Below, in pieces: positions 22,115 through 26,243 of a DNA stretch of 26,243 bases (positions are counted from its first letter, which is position 1; the number at the start of each line of letters is the position of its first letter). The DNA is from a virus. The notes beneath the pieces are model-generated. The model did no database searches. It saw nothing but the letters and a program-made list of their open reading frames with translations, and was not told the DNA's origin. The position numbers and the translations under genes are program-made. The DNA is taken from IMG/VR virus record IMGVR_UViG_3300042507_002115, positions 1-26,243 of that record, one strand, 5' to 3'.

Positions 22115-24151
22115 ATGCCTCGTAACGGAGCAGGAACGTACACGCTGCCAGCCGGCAACCCGGTTGTCGCCAACACGAACATTACCGCGGACTGGGGTAA
22201 TGCAACGATGGAGGACATCGGCAACGAGATTACGAACAGCCTTAGCCGCGAGGGCGACGGCGGCATGAACGCACCGCTGCGCTTTGTAGACGGTGACGAA
22301 AACACCCCCGGCATTGGTTGGGTTAGCGAAACAAACAGCGGTTTTTATTGGGCTGGCTCGGGCGAGTATTGGGCGACTGTACTGGGAACGCCCATCTTAC
22401 AGTTTACAGAAAACGGTTTGCTTATTCCGAGCGGCATCGATCTTACAGTGCAAGGCACTGTCAGCTTTGAGGGCGCTCTTAATGTCGTCGGGAATTTCAG
22501 TGTAGCGACCAACAAATTCACCGTCGCGGCGGCGTCTGGAAACACGACTGTCGCAGGAACATTTGTCTGCGCTGGTGCGATTACCGCAACGAGTGGGCTT
22601 ACCGGCAACATAACCTCAAGCTCCGTGACAATCACGGGCGGCAACTTAAATGGCGTGACGATCGGCGGCACGACCCCCGGCGCCGGATCTTTCACGACTT
22701 TGGCATCATCGTCTGGTCTGACGGGTGACGTCACCGGCAACGTCACTGGCAACCTTACCGGAAACGTGACGGCGGCGAGCGGTACATCGACGTTCAACAA
22801 CGTGACGGTAAATGCCGGCCTCGACATGACGAACGGCATTATTGCCAACCTTGCCACGCCAATCACAGGCACCGACGCAGCGACCAAGGCGTATGTTGAC
22901 AGTATCGCGGGCGTTACCAGCGTTGGCCTGACCGCGCCTGCCGTATTTACGGTCTCCGGTAGCCCCGTCACGACAACCGGCACTTTGGCTCTTACTTATT
23001 CTGGGACTGCGCTGCCGGCGGCTAATGGCGGGACGGCACAGACGACTTACAGCACCGGCGACTTGCTCTATGCCAGCGGCGCAAACACGCTTTCAAAACT
23101 GCCGATCGGCACATCGTCTCAAGTGTTGACTGTCACGGCTGGAGTGCCTGCGTGGGGATCGTCTGGATCAGGCTCGGTTACGAGCGTTGCGCAGAGCTTC
23201 ACGGGCGGCTTGATCTCGGTCGCTGGTTCGCCGATCACCAGCTCTGGCACCCTGGCGCTTACTGTTGCTGGGACTAGCGGCGGGATCCCCTACTTCAGCT
23301 CGGCCTCGACCTGGGCCTCGTCGGCGGCACTCACGCAGTACGGCGTTGTCTACGGCGGCGGCGCCGGTGCGGCTCCTGTTGCCACAGCGAATGGAACGAC
23401 GGGTCAGGTGCTGACTGCAACGACCGGCGGAGCGCCAAGCTGGGCCTCTCCAGCTACAAGTGGAACCGTCACCAGTGTTGCAGTATCTGGCGGGACTACT
23501 GGCCTTACCACAAGCGGCGGGCCTATCACCGGCAGCGGCACGATTACGCTTGCTGGCACACTTGCCCCTGCAAACGGCGGCACTGGCGTTGCCAACAACG
23601 CGGCGTCAACGCTGACAATCAGCGGCGCTTTTGCGACAACGCTTACGGTAACTGCTACGACCGGCGTGACGCTACCGACAACCGGCACGCTGGCAACGCT
23701 CGCCGGCAGCGAGACTCTGACAAATAAGACGCTGACGTCTCCTACGCTGACTACCCCTGCACTTGGAACTCCTGCGTCAGGCATATTGTCGTCTTGTACA
23801 GTGGACGGGACAAACGAGGTTGGCTTCAAGAACATCCCGCAGAACAGCCAGAGCGCGGCATACACGCTTGTTCTTGCTGACGCCGGCAAGCACATCTTCC
23901 ATCCGTCAACAGATGCAAACGCGAGGACGTATACGATCCCCGCGAACAGTTCTGTGGCGTACCCGATCGGCACAGCCATCACGTTTATCAACATGACGTC
24001 ACAGGTTGTGACGATTGCGATCACAACAGACACCATGTACCTGTCCTCGGCTGGCACGACCGGCTCACGCAGCCTTGCTCAGTATGGATCAGCAACAGCA
24101 ATCAAGATGACATCGACAACGTGGCTAATTTCCGGGTCGGGGCTGACTTAA
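22115..24151 (+). CDS. Tail fibre protein
   Basis: A 678-aa fibre. The start MPRNGAGTYTLPAGNPVVAN with a following EDIGNEITNSLSREG region is a common N-terminal anchor of podovirus fibres, which joins the fibre to the tail. After that come fibre-type repeats: VTGNVTGNLTGNVT, then several GTVTSV...GLTTSGGPITGSGTITL-like units, and ETLTNKTLTSPTLTTPALGTP. The C-terminus (FKNIPQNSQSAAYTLVLADA, IFHPSTDANARTYTIPANSS) is a beta-rich distal end, likely the receptor-binding part. Repeats of this kind make elongated trimers. AGGAAC precedes the ATG. No catalytic (depolymerase) motif is visible. Confidence 0.85.
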   Translation: MPRNGAGTYTLPAGNPVVANTNITADWGNATMEDIGNEITNSLSREGDGGMNAPLRFVDGDENTPGIGWVSETNSGFYWAGSGEYWATVLGTPILQFTENGLLIPSGIDLTVQGTVSFEGALNVVGNFSVATNKFTVAAASGNTTVAGTFVCAGAITATSGLTGNITSSSVTITGGNLNGVTIGGTTPGAGSFTTLASSSGLTGDVTGNVTGNLTGNVTAASGTSTFNNVTVNAGLDMTNGIIANLATPITGTDAATKAYVDSIAGVTSVGLTAPAVFTVSGSPVTTTGTLALTYSGTALPAANGGTAQTTYSTGDLLYASGANTLSKLPIGTSSQVLTVTAGVPAWGSSGSGSVTSVAQSFTGGLISVAGSPITSSGTLALTVAGTSGGIPYFSSASTWASSAALTQYGVVYGGGAGAAPVATANGTTGQVLTATTGGAPSWASPATSGTVTSVAVSGGTTGLTTSGGPITGSGTITLAGTLAPANGGTGVANNAASTLTISGAFATTLTVTATTGVTLPTTGTLATLAGSETLTNKTLTSPTLTTPALGTPASGILSSCTVDGTNEVGFKNIPQNSQSAAYTLVLADAGKHIFHPSTDANARTYTIPANSSVAYPIGTAITFINMTSQVVTIAITTDTMYLSSAGTTGSRSLAQYGSATAIKMTSTTWLISGSGLT

Positions 24152-24152
24152 T

Positions 24153-24977
24153 ATGTCTGGCGCACTTCAAGCCTTATTTATGAACATGCGGAGTTTTGGC
24201 TCCACCGTCATCGTATTCTTCACCGCTGGTGGCACTTGGTTATGCCCAACCGGCGTGACTACCGTGGACTACTTGGTTGTTGGCGGTGGCGGTGCAGGCG
24301 GCGGCTCCACTGGTGGTGGTGGTGGTGCAGGTGGATTTAGAACTGGCACAGGTTTAGCGGTAATTGCTGGCGATACTTATACAGTTACCGTTGGTGCTGG
24401 AGGAGCAGTACCTGGGGCGGCGGCAACGGGTGGTTCTGGAAGTAGTTCTGTCTTTTCTACGATCACCTCTGCTGGCGGCGGCGGCGGCGGACGCAACGGC
24501 GGGGCGGGGGTAGACGGGGGTTCTGGCGGAGGTGGCTCATACACAGGTTATGCCGGTGGCTCTGGAAATACGCCTAGCGTTTCCCCTTCACAAGGAAATG
24601 GTGGCGGTGCTGGCGCTGGCCCACCGGGATACGCTGCTGGTGGAGGTGGCGGTGCGAACGCCGGGGGTGTGGCTGCGGTTGACTATGTAAGCGGCAACGG
24701 CGGTGCTGGAACAGCATCTTCGCTCAGCGGCTCGTCTGTACCATATGCTGGTGGCGGTGGTGGTGGCGGGTCTACCTATTACGGCACCTCGGCAGGAACG
24801 GGTGGATCAGGCGGCGGAGGTAACGGAGGCACAGACACAACTGGAACCTCCGGCACTGTAAACACAGGTGGTGGCGGTGGTGGTGCTGGGTACGGCACTG
24901 GCGCTCCGTCATTCCCAAACACATCGGGAAGCCCTGGCGGCTCTGGCATCGTGATTCTCAGCTACCTGGCATCGTGA
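24153..24977 (+). CDS. Glycine-rich adhesin-like tail protein (274 aa)
   Basis: Directly after the fibre gene, this 274-aa protein begins with hydrophobic and aromatic segments (TVIVFFTAGGTWLCPTGVTTVDYLVVGGGGAGGG). Most of the rest is runs of Gly broken by Thr, Ser, Ala and aromatic residues (GGGGGGRNGG, GGGGGGGSTYYG). It closes with GSGIVILSYLAS, an ending of this protein type. Glycine-rich runs in phage tail proteins (T4-like gp38 and relatives) fold as polyglycine II helices that present receptor-binding loops. A role as the host-recognition tip or adhesin of the fibre is inferred from position and composition. Confidence 0.65.
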   Translation: MSGALQALFMNMRSFGSTVIVFFTAGGTWLCPTGVTTVDYLVVGGGGAGGGSTGGGGGAGGFRTGTGLAVIAGDTYTVTVGAGGAVPGAAATGGSGSSSVFSTITSAGGGGGGRNGGAGVDGGSGGGGSYTGYAGGSGNTPSVSPSQGNGGGAGAGPPGYAAGGGGGANAGGVAAVDYVSGNGGAGTASSLSGSSVPYAGGGGGGGSTYYGTSAGTGGSGGGGNGGTDTTGTSGTVNTGGGGGGAGYGTGAPSFPNTSGSPGGSGIVILSYLAS

Positions 24978-25005
24978 TTTTAAAACTAAACGCATAGGCA
25001 AGGAC

Positions 25006-25266
25006 ATGGTTACAAAGACCTACATGATTCTTGGCATCGACACGGCGGTCCACCTATTGCGCCCCGGCGCGAAATGGGAATGGACTGGCGGTGTTGGCTT
25101 TACGCGCTGGGACGACCCGCGTTCGCAACCGAGCAAAGAAGAAATCGAAGATACGATTGAGAAGATCAAAGCCTTTGAGGACTCGATCACTACGCTCTGG
25201 TTACCGGAGCAAGTTGCGGCGAAAGAAAAGCAAGAGCGAGAAATTCAACAGGCTATGGCATCGTGA
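25006..25266 (+). CDS. Small tail-module protein (86 aa), XkdW-like
   Basis: An 86-aa protein with ILGIDTAVHLLRPGAKWEWTG, a Trp-containing turn, and a C-terminal helix (PSKEEIEDTIEKIKAFEDS). The pattern of a small beta half with LRPGAKWEW then SxEEI helix recalls the XkdW family of tail-region proteins, but the match is from memory and modest. AAGGA lies upstream. Its stop overlaps the GTG start of the oxygenase (GTGA). Confidence 0.6.
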   Translation: MVTKTYMILGIDTAVHLLRPGAKWEWTGGVGFTRWDDPRSQPSKEEIEDTIEKIKAFEDSITTLWLPEQVAAKEKQEREIQQAMAS

Positions 25267-25862
25267 TTACGCACAACCTGTTTCCGACGCCTGTATCGTT
25301 TCTTGAGCTTGGCCGTCAGTTTAGCGACGAGGAAACCGACTTCCTGTTGAACCTTGAGCAGAAGCCCAACAACGGCAATACGACCAGCAAAGAGCGCAAG
25401 CTACTAGATGACCCCAAGCTGGCTTCGTTGCGTGAGTTTATGGACGCCTCGGTTGCTTCGTATTTCAAAGAAATCTACAGCCCGAAGAACGAAGTCAGCC
25501 TTCGCATTACGCAGTCCTGGGTAAACTACACCAAGCCGGGGCAATGGCATCACAAACACGCGCACCCGAACTCGTTCTTAAGCGGCGTGTTCTACATTAA
25601 GGCCAACAAAGAAACTGACCGTATTCACTTCTTCAAAGACGGCTACCAGCAGATCAAACTGCCAGTAGATCAGTTCAATCTGTACAACTCAGAAAGCTGG
25701 TGGTTGACGGTCGAAACTGGTCAACTGATCCTGTTCCCGTCTTCGTTTACGCATATGGTCGAGGCCGTAAAGGGCGAAAATCTGCGCGTTAGTATGTCTT
25801 TCAACACCTTTCCGGTTGGCTACGTCGGCAGCGATGACGACCTCACCGGCTTGCATTTGTAG
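25263..25862 (+). CDS. 2-oxoglutarate-Fe(II) oxygenase family protein
   Basis: A 199-aa protein of the phage-type 2OG-Fe(II) oxygenase family, with GQWHHKHAHPNSFLSGVFYI (residues 93-112; a His/His/Pro cluster that supplies metal ligands) and GQLILFPSSFTHMVEAV with His164, then ENLRVSMSFN with Arg175, the pattern of distal His and 2-oxoglutarate-binding Arg. Such enzymes hydroxylate or otherwise oxidise a protein, nucleic acid or small molecule. The target here is unknown. The start is GTG 25263 in an overlap with the preceding stop. Finding it inside the fibre module is notable. Confidence 0.8.
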   Translation: MITHNLFPTPVSFLELGRQFSDEETDFLLNLEQKPNNGNTTSKERKLLDDPKLASLREFMDASVASYFKEIYSPKNEVSLRITQSWVNYTKPGQWHHKHAHPNSFLSGVFYIKANKETDRIHFFKDGYQQIKLPVDQFNLYNSESWWLTVETGQLILFPSSFTHMVEAVKGENLRVSMSFNTFPVGYVGSDDDLTGLHL

Positions 25863-25871
25863 GATCAACAC

Positions 25872-26231
25872 ATGGCCCATTTTGCCGAATTAGATGCCGA
25901 CAACGTAGTTCTCAGGGTAATTGTTGTCGCAAACGCAGACACCGCCGACGCAAGCGGCGTGGAAAAAGAGTATATTGGCGCGGCTTTCTGCGAAAACCTA
26001 TTGGGCGGCATCTGGAAGCAGACAAGTTATAACGGCAATATTCGCAAGCGATATGCTGGTATCGGCTATACTTACGACGCTGGCCTGGATGCGTTTATTA
26101 CCCCTCAGCCGTACCCCTCGTGGGTGCTGGACGAGAACACCGACTGGCAAGCTCCGGTGCCAATGCCGACTGACGGAAAGCGGTACAGTTGGGACGAGCC
26201 GACTTTTAGCTGGTTGGAGGTGCCGACATGA
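25872..26231 (+). CDS. Common small phage protein of the fibre region (119 aa)
   Basis: A 119-aa protein beginning MAHFAELDADNVVLRVIVV, with KQTSYNGNIRKRYAGIGYTYD and PYPSWVLDE, then PTDGKRYSWDEPTFSWLEV. I know this ordered set of motifs from many marine and cyanophage genomes, where it is of unknown function and often near tail fibre or structural genes. It is a complete frame. The TGA stop overlaps an ATG (ATGA) that starts the next gene. Confidence 0.8.
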   Translation: MAHFAELDADNVVLRVIVVANADTADASGVEKEYIGAAFCENLLGGIWKQTSYNGNIRKRYAGIGYTYDAGLDAFITPQPYPSWVLDENTDWQAPVPMPTDGKRYSWDEPTFSWLEVPT

Positions 26232-26243
26232 GCGCAGACGCCA
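26228..26243 (+). CDS. Start of next gene (partial, cut by window edge)
   Basis: ATG at 26228 overlaps the preceding TGA in an ATGA arrangement. Only MSADA is visible, so no family can be given. Confidence 0.5.

Noticed and set aside
22345-24057. Minus-strand frames opposite the tail fibre gene
   Set aside because: Val/Pro/Thr-rich mirror of the fibre repeats, without ribosome sites or motifs.
1-26243. tRNA genes, CRISPR arrays, insertion sequences and integrase attachment sites
   Set aside because: None seen: no cloverleaf, no regularly spaced repeat-spacer pattern, and no transposase or integrase motif. The array at 2061 has no spacers.

Overview
This window reads as part of a tailed double-stranded DNA bacteriophage genome (or an uncultured phage contig), most likely with a short-tailed (podovirus) virion. 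The evidence is a packaging and head module (large terminase, portal, scaffold, HK97-type capsid), a head-tail adaptor and tail-nozzle-like pair, several large proteins of the internal or ejected type, and a tail fibre module. I see no tape-measure protein, sheath, integrase, tRNA or CRISPR array. The DNA is moderately GC-rich. Genes are tightly packed, with many ATGA, GTGA and TAATG stop/start overlaps. The host cannot be named from the sequence.

Left arm (1-1894, minus strand): a leftward operon of small proteins (84, 27, 60, 49 and 88 aa) followed by a C5-cytosine DNA methyltransferase and the first codons of another gene. The methyltransferase is split by a one-base frameshift in an 11-base homopolymer. 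A good sigma70-type promoter (1936-1964, minus strand) precedes the operon.

Divergent control region (1895-2611): no convincing gene. It holds four ACGTTGAGGC direct repeats, a long hairpin, and three related 17-bp dyads exactly 75 bp apart. It looks like a replication origin or an operator region.

Packaging and head module (2612-12580, plus strand): candidate small terminase, a secreted Cys-rich protein (frameshifted here), a one-TM protein, large terminase, portal, a small acidic protein, a 508-aa protein of unknown function, a lone minus-strand gene, a 109-aa protein, scaffold, major capsid protein and a candidate decoration protein. A roughly 315-nt intergenic leader before the capsid gene is preceded by a plausible promoter and is rich in potential RNA structure whose last helix touches the capsid ribosome-binding site. 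Terminators follow the capsid and decoration genes, which fits separate high-level expression of these abundant proteins.

Tail, internal-protein and fibre module (12645-26243, plus strand): a connector-region protein, adaptor, nozzle-like protein, a proline-rich repeat protein, a GNAT acetyltransferase, four internal virion proteins (one ending in an S74-type domain), a trimeric-type tail fibre, a glycine-rich adhesin-like protein, an 86-aa protein, a 2OG-Fe(II) oxygenase, a common small phage protein, and the start of one more gene.

The observations most worth following are the structured capsid leader RNA, the repeat-dense divergent region, the homopolymer-switched methyltransferase and the proline-rich repeat protein. 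All names come from reading the sequence; no database search was made.
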